Positions 17,944-26,961 of a DNA stretch of 64,000 nucleotides are shown here, one piece after another. The DNA is taken from positions 62,001-126,000 of the forward strand of contig JANOCD010000093.1 in the NCBI GenBank assembly GCA_031411995.1, given 5' to 3'. Positions within the stretch are counted from its first letter, which is position 1, and every line of letters begins with the position of its first letter. This DNA is from Rudanella sp031411995 (GTDB lineage: Bacteria; Bacteroidota; Bacteroidia; Cytophagales; Spirosomataceae). Made by a program: the position numbers and the translations under genes. Under the pieces are notes generated by a model. That model did not search any database. It was not told the DNA's origin and saw nothing but the letters and a program-made list of their open reading frames with translations.

Positions 17944-18609
17944 TTATTGCTCCATCCACCCATCTTTCAGGTTCAGGATTCGGTTGCCGTAGGCTGCGTT
18001 GGTGTCAGAGTGCGTCACCTGCACAATGGTAACGCCATCTTCCTGGTTCAGTTTTTTGAACAGCTCCATGATTGAGCGAGCCTGGTCGGAGTGGAGGTTT
18101 CCGGTGGGTTCGTCGGCAAAAATCACGCGGGGTTTGTGAGCAATGGCCCGCGCAATACCCACCAACTGTTGCTGCCCACCCGACAGTTGCGCCGGAAACA
18201 AATCTTTTTTGGCCACCATATTGAAGCGGTCGAGCAATTCGGCCACGCGGCTTTTGCGCTCCGACCCCGATAGGCCTTTATAGAGCAGGGGAGTTTCGAT
18301 GTTCTCGTAAACGGTCAGTTCGTCGATTAGGTGATAGGCCTGAAACACAAAACCAATCTGGGTCCGGTGAAGCTGTGTACGTTTCTTCTCGGTCAGTTTT
18401 TGCACGGGTTCCTCCAATAGCAGGTATTCACCCTCGGATGGCTCCTCCAATAAACCCAGAATGTGCAGCAGAGTCGATTTGCCGGAGCCGCTTGGTCCCA
18501 TAATAGAAACAAACTCGCCCTCCTTGATGGTGAGCGAAATATTACGGAGAACATAGGTTTTCCCAAAACCCGCAGGGTAGTGTTTGGCGACGTTAGTTAG
18601 TTGAATCAT
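17944..18609 (-). CDS. ABC transporter ATP-binding protein, MacB/LolD type
   Basis: The 221-residue ATPase has Walker A GPSGSGKST, Q-loop region IGFVFQAYHLIDELTVYENI, signature LSGGQQQ and Walker B VIFADEPTGNL. The length and the ADEPTGNLHSDQ segment place it with the LolD/MacB/FtsE group that works with MacB-like or lipoprotein-release permeases. It heads an operon with TolC and HlyD-type genes, so it should power an envelope export system. No MacB-like permease gene is present in this operon, so the permease partner must be encoded elsewhere. Confidence 0.93.
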   Translation of the reverse strand: MIQLTNVAKHYPAGFGKTYVLRNISLTIKEGEFVSIMGPSGSGKSTLLHILGLLEEPSEGEYLLLEEPVQKLTEKKRTQLHRTQIGFVFQAYHLIDELTVYENIETPLLYKGLSGSERKSRVAELLDRFNMVAKKDLFPAQLSGGQQQLVGIARAIAHKPRVIFADEPTGNLHSDQARSIMELFKKLNQEDGVTIVQVTHSDTNAAYGNRILNLKDGWMEQ

Positions 18610-18684
18610 GATTGGTTAGTTGTCATTTTGCTTCGCGTCTTATCAATGACCGCGAAGTAAATGACCAATACCATGCCAGACAAC

Positions 18685-18718
18685 AAAAAGCCGCTCCCAG
18701 TGAAGAGAGCGGCTTTTT
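18685..18718 (-). terminator. intrinsic terminator after the fasciclin gene
   Basis: A 12-bp perfect stem (AAAAAGCCGCTC/GAGCGGCTTTTT) with a 10-nt loop gives T-runs on both strands. It lies between the fasciclin gene end and the ABC ATPase start, both on the minus strand, so it should end fasciclin transcripts. Confidence 0.85.
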
Positions 18719-18777
18719 TCAGACTTGCGCTTGTCCATTTACGGACGCTGACTGTTCGGCAGTGGACAACGGTTGGT

Positions 18778-19365
18778 TTATTTCCCCCCCGTGGTCATGG
18801 TTCCGGGCATCAAAACCGTGTCAACTGAGTGAACGATACCGTTGGTTGCTGTTATATCGGCCATATTAACCGTGGCCGTGCCACCCGTAATGTCCGTAAT
18901 CGTTACAACTTCTCCTTCTTTCTTCACCGTTAATTTCCCTCCCTGTGCGGTTGTCAGGGTCTGATTGTTTTTGAGGTCTTTGGCCAGATAACGCCCCCGC
19001 ACCACATGATAGCCCAGAAGTTGGGTTAGCTGCTGACGGTTGGCAGGTTGCATCAGGGCTTCGAGCGTACCGGCATCAACCTTGGCAAAAGCAGCATTGG
19101 TTGGCGCAAATATCGTGTATGGTCCGCCTTTCTGAGCCATGTCGGTTAGGCTGGCGGCTTGCAGAGCCTGTAACAAGGTGGAGTGATCCGACGACAGAGC
19201 CGCACTGGCGGCCAGATCGGCGTTGGTCGAAACAGCTGCAGTTTTGGGTGCTGTGGTTGTTCCGGTTTGCTCACGACCGGTGTTGGTTGCTGGCTGCTGT
19301 TGAGCCAATGTGGCACTCACTGTTGCTAAAGAAAGCCCGAAGGCTAAAATCAGTTGCTTTTTCAT
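18778..19365 (-). CDS. secreted fasciclin (FAS1) domain protein
   Basis: The 195-residue protein has a signal peptide (MKKQLILAFGLSLATVSATLAQ), a Thr/Ala-rich linker, and one FAS1 domain from about residue 60 to the end. The domain has the H1 motif PYTIFAPTNAAFAKVD, the YHVVRGRY segment and the closing NGIVHSVDTVLMP. FAS1 domains mediate adhesion at the cell surface or in the matrix. It is monocistronic, with a strong terminator downstream. Confidence 0.93.
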   Translation of the reverse strand: MKKQLILAFGLSLATVSATLAQQQPATNTGREQTGTTTAPKTAAVSTNADLAASAALSSDHSTLLQALQAASLTDMAQKGGPYTIFAPTNAAFAKVDAGTLEALMQPANRQQLTQLLGYHVVRGRYLAKDLKNNQTLTTAQGGKLTVKKEGEVVTITDITGGTATVNMADITATNGIVHSVDTVLMPGTMTTGGK

Positions 19366-20050
19366 ACGTCTGCTGATTTTAGTTGGTTTGGGATGATAGG
19401 TAAGGCACCGTGCCCCCTTTTTTTTAAAACTCTACTTACTTTTTATAAATTGTCTAACCAATAGAATAAGTGGATTGTTTGAGCGAACGGTATGTTGAGA
19501 TTAAATTATTATAATCTATAGATTCAGTAGTTTATACTTAACTGGAAGAGCATGGAATTGTCCTATAGGCCGTGTTGGGCGTAAACCTCTAAAAATCTAT
19601 GGGTTTACAGGTTTCAAAATATTATTTCCCCAAAGTCATTTTTAAGCCTTAAAATTTTTTAATGTTAAATTTAAGCCAAATATTATTCTACTCCGAATGA
19701 TTTGACTTAGTTTTGCATAACGAACCCCGTGTACTAACTGTATTGAACTTTTCCGTAATGCACTTTAAACCTCACATTGGTATTTTGAGCATTTATGTCT
19801 AGTTGTCGCTGGCATTTCTGACTCATTTTGCTTTCCCCGGGACTCTACGACTCCCCTATCTTCTACCGAGCCGCTGTGAAGCTGGCCGTTCTACGGTAAT
19901 CAAAAAGTGACCTACTTTACTTACCAGGTCCGTAACTGATTGGTATTGGTTGTTAACTATACGAGCCAAACCCCCGATTTTTCCTGCGTTGCCGATCACA
20001 CTCCTACATAGTGTGATTCGAATTATTTTTTCCTGTGAGATAATTTTTGG
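19366..20050. other. 685-bp AT-rich intergenic region with a possible promoter and a hairpin
   Basis: No protein or RNA gene is evident. TAGTTTTG at 19708-19715 fits the TAnnTTTG promoter element, with only a partial TTG match upstream, so this is a weak promoter candidate for the next gene. Near the end, ATCACACT (19995-20002) pairs perfectly with AGTGTGAT (20010-20017) and is followed by a T-rich run, which could act as a leader attenuator or as an upstream terminator. Confidence 0.4.
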
Positions 20051-23000
20051 ATGAATAAGTACTCGTTTCTCTGGCTACTGTTAATGTGGCCCGGCTTGTT
20101 GTTGGCCCAACTCAACATCACCTCTCCCCAATCGCGCATCGTTTATCAGCGTAACCAGTCCAATCAAGCCAATATTGTTGTTTCGGGTCTGGCTCCCCTC
20201 AATTCCACCCGCGTTGAAGCCCGATTAGTGGCACTACCCGGTTATTCAGGAGCAACAACGGGCTGGTCGCCCCTCAATTTAATCAGCAATAACAAAGCAT
20301 TTCAAGGTTCATTAACGGGTTCTGGTGGCTGGTATCGGCTCGAAGTTCGGGCCTGGGCCGATGGCAACGTTTCTGCCGACGGCAGCATCGACCGGGTGGG
20401 CATTGGCGAAGTATTCATTGTGGCCGGCCAATCGAATGCTTTTGGTGTTCAGGATGCCGGTGGTGCCTCCGACGACCGGGTTTCAGTAGCTGATTTTCGG
20501 GATAATGACGTGAATGAGCAGTTGATGCCCGTTCGTTTCAGCCATGCCGATGGCGGTGGCAATGTTGGCCCATCAAACCCACTCTATATATGGGGGCAGT
20601 TAGGTGATCAACTGGTACGCCGGTTGCAGGTGCCTGTTTTGTTTATGGGCGCGGCTCAACCCGGCACCACCAGCGAGCAATGGCGCAAAACAGCCGAAGG
20701 CGATATGAGTTCATCGTCGTTGTTGTTGCCTTATCGTCGGCTTGGCGCGGTGTTGTTCCATTATACAGCTCGCACCGGTGCCCGTGCAGTACTCTGGCAT
20801 CAGGGCGAAGGCGATGTTGGACGCGGTCAGCAGCAGTATTTCGATAATGTGCAGTTCCTCATCAACAAGAGCCGTCAGCAGGCCAACTTCGGTGCCTTAG
20901 CCTGGGTGGTTTCGCGGGCGAGCTATCTACTGGGTCAGTCAGATGGCAATGTGATAAACGCTCAGAATCAGCTTATCAGCAATGTGCCGAACGTTTTCTC
21001 CGGCCCCAGCACCGATGGGCTGGTTGGCCCCGACAACCGGGCCGACAATGTTCACTTCAGCGGTGCAGGCCTGTCGCGCCTAACCGATATGTGGAATCAG
21101 AGCCTGAGCGACGATTTTTTCAATCGCTCGCAACCATTCAGCCCCTCGTCCGACGCACCCACCATCACCACGGGTTATGTGTTACCTAACTCAGCCGCAC
21201 CCGGAAGCCAGATCTGGGTTCCTTATGTGCAGCGGGGGCCTTTTGAAGGGGGTAACCAGTTCAAGGCACAACTACTCAACGCTGGTGGTGGAGTAGTCAC
21301 GGAATCAGGCATCAGCACTCAAAATCCATTACCACTGACATTGCCGGGCGGTCTGCCATCGGGTTCCTACCGGGTTCGCGTTGTTTCGACACAACCCAAC
21401 CTGACTGGTTCAGCAGGCGAGGCATTCCAGGTTTTCCCCGGTGCATCGGGCGGCAACAACAACGCCCCTACGCAACCCTCTGTGGTGGGTGGCACACCCG
21501 AAGCCAGCATTAATCGGGTTGGTTATAAATACGACTCCCCCAGTCACGGTTTTCAATTGCTGGTGGGAGCCACTGGCCCGGTTGAGGTTCGGTTGGAGCG
21601 CATTGACGGGGGCCATTTTGGCGAAACCAACTGGGCTTCGGCAGGCGACAACGGCGATAATCCGGGTTTCAACAAATCGCGTTATTATGGCCCCGTAACG
21701 GTTGGTGTTGGCGGTGTAGAAGCCGGTCGTTACCGCTTATCGGTGCGCAAAGCGGGCGATCAGGGAGCCGGTGTCTGGATCGAAGTGAACTTGCTCGATG
21801 GCCGTACCACCGTCTATTCATCGACCGATGGCACGCAGCCTTCCAACAACGTAACGCCCCCCGTAACAACCCCTCCGGTTGAGCAGCCTATTTCACCGGG
21901 CTTTACCCCGCCAACCGCCGATTATATTGGCCAGATCGGGTATAAATACGATCTGCCGACGCACGGTTTTCAGTTATTGGGACAGGCGCAAGGCCCCATT
22001 CAAATGAAACTGGAACGTCTGGACGGTGCGTTCAGCGAAACCAACTGGGGCAATGCCACAAATGACAATGGCTATTCGGGCTATAACTATTTCCGGTACT
22101 ACGCCCCACAGGGTTTAGGCATTGGAGGTGTTGAGCCAGGTCGGTATCGGTTGTCGGTTCGGAAACTGGGTGATACTAACAGCAATGGTCAGTCGGTGGA
22201 AGTAACCCTCCAAAATGGTCAGTTTCAGTCGGGTGGAGGCAGCTATTCACCTACCCCCACGAATCCGACAACACCCGCAACGCCAACTACGCCCGTTAAC
22301 GGTCCTAGTGTGACAGGCGGTCAAATTCGTAAAATCGGCTACAAATACGATATGCCAACCCACGGGTTTGAACTCCTCACGGAGGCTACCGGCTCGGTTG
22401 AAGTTCGGCTCGAACGGCTCGACGGTGCGTTTGGTCTTACCAACTGGGGAGGCTCAGTGGTGAGCGGTGAATATAGCGGCTACAATGGCTACCGTCGTTA
22501 TTCGCCTGCAACAGCGGGTGTTGGCGGTGTGGAAGCGGGTCGTTATCGCCTGTCGGCGCGGCTCGTGGGCGATTCTGGGAATGGGCAGTCGGTGGAGGTT
22601 ACACTGGGTAATGGTCAGGTAGAAGCGTGGACTGGAACTGCCGGTGCTACAATTGCTGCTCCCACAACGCCAACGCCTTCAACACCAACACCAACTCCCA
22701 ATCCAACACCATCAGCGCAGGGTTTGATTCAGGCCATTGGCTACAAATATGACATGCCAACGCATGGTTTCCAGTTGCTGGCCCAAGCCACAACAGCCGT
22801 ACAAATGCGGCTTGAGCGACTGGATGGTGCGTTCAGCGAAACCAACTGGGGCGATGCCACTGCCGACGGTCGCGAATACAACGGCTATAACTACTACCGC
22901 TATTATGGCCCCGTTGCTATGGGCGTTGGGGGCGTTGTGGCAGGTCGTTACCGGCTTTGGGTTCGGAAAACAGGTGATTCGGGCAATGGGCAATCCGTGG

Positions 23001-23329
23001 ATGTGACCCTACAAAATGGCATCATCAAAGCATCGACACCAAATGCCCGCGTCGCTACGACACCATCGCCGGAAGCTCTTGCCTGGCAGGTATACCCAAA
23101 CCCTGCCGAAAGCGAGGTAACGGTCACAGGTTCCACAAGCCAGCCCGCCGATGGCATCCGAATGACCATGAGCACGCTGAATGGTCAGTCACAGCCCGTA
23201 TCGGTGCAAGTGCTGGAACCGGGCCGGTTCCGGGTGGGTCTTGGCAACGCCCCAACCGGGCTATACCTGCTCCGAATTATGGATGGCGAGAAACCCCTGG
23301 AGGTTCTGAAAGTACTGAAAGTGAAATAA
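20051..23329 (+). CDS. secreted SGNH-type carbohydrate esterase with four repeats and T9SS tail
   Basis: The 1092-residue protein has a signal peptide (ending LLLAQ), a sialate-O-acetylesterase-like SGNH domain with Ser128 in AGQSNAFG, the WHQGEGDVG block and a DxxH pair (Asp332, His335 in DNVHFSG), and an Ig-like region. It then has four copies of an unrecognised repeat at roughly residues 486-595, 625-725, 758-855 and 893-990, joined by Pro/Thr-rich linkers. Each repeat starts near GYKYDxPTHGF and carries RLERLDG, ETNWG, GVGGVEAGRYRLSVRK and an SVEVTLxNG end. The tail has WQVYPNPAESEV and GLYLLRIMDG, a type A sorting domain for type IX secretion. It probably deacetylates extracellular glycans, with the repeats as possible binding modules (inference). 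Confidence 0.85.
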   Translation: MNKYSFLWLLLMWPGLLLAQLNITSPQSRIVYQRNQSNQANIVVSGLAPLNSTRVEARLVALPGYSGATTGWSPLNLISNNKAFQGSLTGSGGWYRLEVRAWADGNVSADGSIDRVGIGEVFIVAGQSNAFGVQDAGGASDDRVSVADFRDNDVNEQLMPVRFSHADGGGNVGPSNPLYIWGQLGDQLVRRLQVPVLFMGAAQPGTTSEQWRKTAEGDMSSSSLLLPYRRLGAVLFHYTARTGARAVLWHQGEGDVGRGQQQYFDNVQFLINKSRQQANFGALAWVVSRASYLLGQSDGNVINAQNQLISNVPNVFSGPSTDGLVGPDNRADNVHFSGAGLSRLTDMWNQSLSDDFFNRSQPFSPSSDAPTITTGYVLPNSAAPGSQIWVPYVQRGPFEGGNQFKAQLLNAGGGVVTESGISTQNPLPLTLPGGLPSGSYRVRVVSTQPNLTGSAGEAFQVFPGASGGNNNAPTQPSVVGGTPEASINRVGYKYDSPSHGFQLLVGATGPVEVRLERIDGGHFGETNWASAGDNGDNPGFNKSRYYGPVTVGVGGVEAGRYRLSVRKAGDQGAGVWIEVNLLDGRTTVYSSTDGTQPSNNVTPPVTTPPVEQPISPGFTPPTADYIGQIGYKYDLPTHGFQLLGQAQGPIQMKLERLDGAFSETNWGNATNDNGYSGYNYFRYYAPQGLGIGGVEPGRYRLSVRKLGDTNSNGQSVEVTLQNGQFQSGGGSYSPTPTNPTTPATPTTPVNGPSVTGGQIRKIGYKYDMPTHGFELLTEATGSVEVRLERLDGAFGLTNWGGSVVSGEYSGYNGYRRYSPATAGVGGVEAGRYRLSARLVGDSGNGQSVEVTLGNGQVEAWTGTAGATIAAPTTPTPSTPTPTPNPTPSAQGLIQAIGYKYDMPTHGFQLLAQATTAVQMRLERLDGAFSETNWGDATADGREYNGYNYYRYYGPVAMGVGGVVAGRYRLWVRKTGDSGNGQSVDVTLQNGIIKASTPNARVATTPSPEALAWQVYPNPAESEVTVTGSTSQPADGIRMTMSTLNGQSQPVSVQVLEPGRFRVGLGNAPTGLYLLRIMDGEKPLEVLKVLKVK
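21508..23018 (+). repeat. four in-gene repeats of about 400 bp encoding the same domain
   Basis: The four units start near 21508, 21926, 22324 and 22729, and similarity is visible at DNA level (for example in the codons of GYKYDMPTHGF). Linkers between them encode Pro/Thr/Ser-rich stretches of variable length. This suggests tandem domain duplication followed by divergence; units 2 and 4 are the most alike. Confidence 0.85.
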
Positions 23330-23356
23330 CTAAAAGTGTAATAAGGTTGTCGTGTG

Positions 23357-23404
23357 CAAGCCCCGATTGTGTTGTTTTCATTAAACCAACACAATCGGGG
23401 CTTG
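23357..23404 (+). terminator. 18-bp stem hairpin after the esterase gene
   Basis: The arms 23357-23374 and 23387-23404 are perfectly complementary around a 12-nt loop. The T-run is weak, but the stem is strong, and its place 28 bp after the stop codon fits termination or 3'-end protection. Confidence 0.75.
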
Positions 23405-23436
23405 TCTATGGTTAAAGATACAAACTGAAAAAGATC

Positions 23437-24063
23437 ATGAAACGATACTTGTTGCTTTCTTTAGCCCTATTACCATTCCTGTTGAGCCGCTGTGGAGTAA
23501 GCCGCCAACTTACCGAAGCCAAAGCACTCGGCGATTGCCGCTACGCCATAAAATCCGCTGACAGTGTACAAATATCGGGTTATGATATCCGGCAGTTCCG
23601 CAATATGCGCAGCATCGAGGATTTCAATCCGATCAAATTTCCACGAATAGCGGCTGGTTTACTGACCCGGAATGTTCCGCTGGATGCCCGCATAAACCTC
23701 ACTGTTACGAATCCGACGAATAAAAACGCGGCCATCAACCAGTTGGAATATCGAATCTTACTAGCTGGCCAGGAGTTGTTTCAGGGTTTTCTGAATCAGC
23801 GCATTGAGGTGGCAGCCGGTGGAGGGCAAACCGTTGTTCCGATTCGACTGAATGCCAATGCGTACAAGTTATTGACGGATGATAAAACGCGCGAAGCCTT
23901 CACTCAATTTGTGGGTAATCTCGCCGGCTCCGACGACTCTAAAGCATCCCGCGTGACCATAAAAATTAAGCCTACCCTCGACCTCGGTAACAAAGCCATC
24001 AACTACCCCGGCTACATTACCATCGAGCAGGACGTGACCAACAAAATTTTGTTTGGTCAGTAA
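23437..24063 (+). CDS. LEA2-like secreted protein, probable lipoprotein
   Basis: The 208-residue product has an N-terminal hydrophobic signal and a Cys at LLSRCG that could be a non-canonical lipidation site. The rest resembles the LEA-14/water-stress (LEA2) beta-sandwich fold: VPLDARINLTVTNPTNKNAAI, then QLEYRILLAGQELFQG and VPIRL. Such proteins are usually single-domain periplasmic or surface proteins of unknown role. It lies alone between two strong hairpins. Confidence 0.6.
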   Translation: MKRYLLLSLALLPFLLSRCGVSRQLTEAKALGDCRYAIKSADSVQISGYDIRQFRNMRSIEDFNPIKFPRIAAGLLTRNVPLDARINLTVTNPTNKNAAINQLEYRILLAGQELFQGFLNQRIEVAAGGGQTVVPIRLNANAYKLLTDDKTREAFTQFVGNLAGSDDSKASRVTIKIKPTLDLGNKAINYPGYITIEQDVTNKILFGQ

Positions 24064-24068
24064 TCCTG

Positions 24069-24147
24069 AAAATGCCCCTAAATCCCCTGAAGGGGACTTG
24101 TTCTCCATGTTGAATAAAGTCCCCTTCAGGGGATTCAGGGGCATTTT
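24069..24147. terminator. 30-bp stem bidirectional terminator between convergent genes
   Basis: The arms 24069-24098 and 24118-24147 match over 29 of 30 bases around a 19-bp loop, with A-runs and T-runs at the outer ends. Its AAATCCCCTGAAGGGGACTT-like core resembles an intergenic repeat I recall from Bacteroidota genomes. It fits a shared terminator for the LEA2-like and aminotransferase genes. Confidence 0.85.
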
Positions 24148-24158
24148 TAGACCGTTTC

Positions 24159-25271
24159 TTAGGCAAGGGCCTGGGCTTCATCAATGGCTTTCAGAATATT
24201 GCCCAGGCCTTTTTGCAGTTTTTCGGAGGTGTCCCAGCTATACCCAATCCTGAGGTAGCGGGGGTCGGCTTCAAACCAATGCCCCCGGCCAACATAGGTG
24301 GCGTAGGTGTTGAGCAGGATGTCGTGGAACCGGTCGGTGTCCAGTTCGATTTCGGCTTTTATTCGGGGAAAACACACGCAACCGCCCTGTGGCTCAACCC
24401 ATTCCAGCACGTTTTGCCCGGCCATGAAGGTTTTCAGGATGCCGAAGTTGGCCAGAATAGTGGCCTGCACCGGGGCAAACAAACGCTCTTTCTGCAACAG
24501 ATACTGGTAGGCAATGGCCTCATCGACCACCGAATTGGTAATGCAAATCTGTTCTTTGGCGGCCAGAAACGTTTCCATCAGTGCTTTGTTTTTGCACAGT
24601 ATCCAGCCAATGCGAATGCCCGGAAGTCCGTATGATTTCGACATGGACGATACGCTGATCACACGGTCGGAGAGGGTGGCCGCAATGGGCAATTTCGGCC
24701 CGAACGACATGTCCCGATAGGTTTCATCGAGCAACAACCAAGTTCCTTTTCGTTCCACCAACTCAATGATGGCGGTTAGTTTGGCTTCGCTGATCAATAC
24801 GCCCGTTGGGTTGTGCGGATAGGTCAGGCTAACCAGCTTTGTTTTCTCCGTAATCAGCGTTTCCAGTTCGGCCATGTCCAGCTCGAAACCGTTCTCGAAC
24901 GTCAGGTTCAGAAACGACAGGTCGGCCCCGACGGCTCTGGGCGTTTCGATGTTGGTGGCATAATTAGTTTTGGCAATTACAGCGTGATCCTTTTTATCCA
25001 ACAGAGCGGTTGCAATGATGAACAAAGCCGTGGCCGCCCCCGACGTTATCAGCACCTCGTCGGGTGTGAAATGACCTTCCTGTGCAATCAGCTCCCGCAG
25101 TTCGGGCTTGCCTTTGTGATCGCCGTAGAGCAAGAGCAAATCATTGAGATTGATGCCCAAATCGCCCAGCTTTTGATCGGTAAACGAACTTTCGGAGAGG
25201 TTGCAATCAATGTTTTCATAGCCGAAACCTTCCGGGGCCTCGATTTCAATGGGCATTCGTCTGTAGCGCAT
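24159..25271 (-). CDS. class I/II PLP-dependent aminotransferase
   Basis: The 370-residue enzyme (from the MRYRRMPIE start; a start five codons later is also possible) has the fold-type I aminotransferase layout. Landmarks are ITSGAATALFIIATALL, the TYPHNPTGVLIS loop, LLDETYRD, the Schiff-base Lys in SSMSKSYGLPGIRIGW, and the C-terminal RIGYSW Arg motif. It converts an amino acid and a 2-oxo acid in the cytoplasm; substrate specificity is not readable. It is divergent from the luciferase-like gene, sharing a 124-bp intergenic region. Confidence 0.9.
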   Translation of the reverse strand: MRYRRMPIEIEAPEGFGYENIDCNLSESSFTDQKLGDLGINLNDLLLLYGDHKGKPELRELIAQEGHFTPDEVLITSGAATALFIIATALLDKKDHAVIAKTNYATNIETPRAVGADLSFLNLTFENGFELDMAELETLITEKTKLVSLTYPHNPTGVLISEAKLTAIIELVERKGTWLLLDETYRDMSFGPKLPIAATLSDRVISVSSMSKSYGLPGIRIGWILCKNKALMETFLAAKEQICITNSVVDEAIAYQYLLQKERLFAPVQATILANFGILKTFMAGQNVLEWVEPQGGCVCFPRIKAEIELDTDRFHDILLNTYATYVGRGHWFEADPRYLRIGYSWDTSEKLQKGLGNILKAIDEAQALA

Positions 25272-25395
25272 ACGACATGAGGAGTCAAAAACAAAACTAT
25301 GCTTTTTCCGCGCTTTATTCTGATTTCTCACCAAATCGGGAACTTCATTTTGTTGTTACAGCAAAAGAGGCATACTTCTCTTTTTCAATCGCAAC

Positions 25396-26421
25396 ATGGA
25401 AATCGGTATTGATAGTTTTGCAGCCTCCTCATCGACCAGTAATACGAGCGACTCGGTGAGCAACATGAACGAAGTTGCCCATTTGCTCGAACGCATCGAG
25501 TTTGCCGATCAGGCAGGGCTGGATGTGTTTGGCATTGGCGAACACCACCGCCGGGAATTTCTCGACTCAGCCCCAACGGTTATTCTGGCCGCTGCCGCAG
25601 CCCGTACCAAAAACATCCGCCTGACAAGTGCCGTAACGGTGCTGAGTGCCGCCGACCCGGTGCGGGTGTTTCAGGAGTTTGCCACGCTCGACCTTGTTTC
25701 GCGGGGCCGGGCCGAAATGGTGGTAGGGCGGGGTTCATTCACGGAGGCATTTCCGCTTTTCGGGCTGAAACTCCAGGATTATGACGAGCTTTTCACCGAA
25801 AAACTGGCGTTGTTACTGACCATCCGCGACAACGAACGGGTTGACTGGTCGGGCCGGTTTCGCCCGGCCCTCCGCGATCAGGCCATCTATCCGCGTCCCG
25901 TTCAAACTCCTTTCCCAATTTGGCTGGGAGTGGGCGGAACACCTCAATCGTTTGCCAGGGCGGGCAGCCTGGGCTTACCGCTGATGGTGGCCATTATTGG
26001 GGGCGAAACGCACCGGTTCCGTCCGCTGATTGACCTCTACCGGGAAGCAGGCCAACGAGCCGGTTATTCGCCCGATCAACTCAAAGTTGGGCTTCACTCC
26101 CTGGGCTACGTGGCCGACACCCGGCAGGCCGCCATGGACGAGTATTATCCGGGCTATGCGGAAACGTTCACCCGAATTGGCCGCGAACGGGGCTGGCCTC
26201 CCGTGCAACGCCCTCATTTTGAAGCACAAACAGGCCCAAAAGGCGCGCTGCTTGTGGGGGCACCCGAAGAAGTGGCCGAACGAATTCTCCGGCACAGTGA
26301 AGCACTGGGCGGCATCTCCCGAGTTACGTTTCAAATGGATAATGCAGGCTTATCGCACCAAAAGCTGTTGCATGCCATTGAGTTGCTGGGTAGTCGGGTC
26401 GCGCCCTTGCTTCGGCAGTAG
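25396..26421 (+). CDS. luciferase-like (LLM class) flavin-dependent oxidoreductase
   Basis: The 341-residue protein has the TIM-barrel bacterial-luciferase fold. Typical segments are LLERIEFADQAGLDVFGIGEHHRREF, VILAAAAARTKNIRLTSAVTVLSAADPVRVFQEFATLDLVSRGR (split here by family blocks), VVGRGSF and PFPIWLGVGGTPQSFARAG. These enzymes use reduced FMN and oxygen to oxidise diverse organic substrates, so the reaction here is unknown. It is a single gene, full length, with no visible defects. Confidence 0.9.
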   Translation: MEIGIDSFAASSSTSNTSDSVSNMNEVAHLLERIEFADQAGLDVFGIGEHHRREFLDSAPTVILAAAAARTKNIRLTSAVTVLSAADPVRVFQEFATLDLVSRGRAEMVVGRGSFTEAFPLFGLKLQDYDELFTEKLALLLTIRDNERVDWSGRFRPALRDQAIYPRPVQTPFPIWLGVGGTPQSFARAGSLGLPLMVAIIGGETHRFRPLIDLYREAGQRAGYSPDQLKVGLHSLGYVADTRQAAMDEYYPGYAETFTRIGRERGWPPVQRPHFEAQTGPKGALLVGAPEEVAERILRHSEALGGISRVTFQMDNAGLSHQKLLHAIELLGSRVAPLLRQ

Positions 26422-26490
26422 GTAATCAGCAAAGATGTGAGACAAGTTCTAAAAATTGCAGGCTGACCGCACCAGCGGACCGGCACAGGC

Positions 26491-26563
26491 CATTATTTAC
26501 CAATACAAAAGCGCGAGAAGATGGACTCCAGCAAATCGTCCGTGGTAACCTCGCCGGTGAGTT
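26491..26563 (-). pseudogene. displaced copy of the mnmE 3' end
   Basis: Read on the minus strand, these bases encode the last 22 residues of MnmE, LTGEVTTDDL...SRFCIGK, then a stop, with no gene body in front. They match the real mnmE end (27247-27319) at 65 of 73 positions. All eight differences are third-codon-position and synonymous, including TAA versus TAG. The fragment lies beyond the two-gene cassette, as expected for a target-gene end pushed aside by integration. Confidence 0.9.
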
Positions 26564-26573
26564 AGGGAATAAA

Positions 26574-26960
26574 TTACAGTAATTCGATTTCCTTCAATTG
26601 AAAATCAATCACCAAGCGTTTCCGAGTGAGTTTGAGAAAATCAAGGCCAATAATTCCGCTAAATGGAAAGGCAGGATTGAGATCTGTAGTAATAAGTCTT
26701 AATTTCCGCAAACGGTGGTCTAAGGCCGCAAATTGGTCCACCTCATACTGGTAGCCAACGGTTTTACCCACACCCCTGATGTCTAATTTCCGTGTATAAT
26801 CAGCCGAATTAATCTGAAGTGCTGGTAATAAACTCGACCGAATTGTGGTGATTTCACTACCCGTATCGACCATAAACTGGGTGACCAACTCCCGTTCTTT
26901 ATGAATGATTATTGTTTCAACGACAATTAACGTATTACGGCGGTCTAATTCAAACTTCAT
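26574..26960 (-). CDS. retropepsin-like aspartic protease
   Basis: The 128-residue protein has the single-lobe pepsin-type fold that works as a homodimer. The catalytic motif is FMVDTGSEITTI, and the second family motif is SGIIGLDFL, the hydrophobic-hydrophobic-Gly plus D segment near the end, followed by LVIDFQLKEIELL. There is no signal peptide, so it is probably cytoplasmic. The start MKFELDRRN is one base after the stop of the upstream gene, so the two are translationally coupled. Similar small proteases are often encoded beside short hypothetical proteins in Bacteroidota and cyanobacteria; their substrates are unknown. It lies in the cassette at the mnmE 3' end. Confidence 0.8.
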   Translation of the reverse strand: MKFELDRRNTLIVVETIIIHKERELVTQFMVDTGSEITTIRSSLLPALQINSADYTRKLDIRGVGKTVGYQYEVDQFAALDHRLRKLRLITTDLNPAFPFSGIIGLDFLKLTRKRLVIDFQLKEIELL

Positions 26961-26961
26961 A

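Noticed and set aside
17786..17959. N-terminal extension of the TolC-like frame with MMND-type repeats
   Set aside because: It only translates the AATGATG inverted repeat; the signal peptide starts later.
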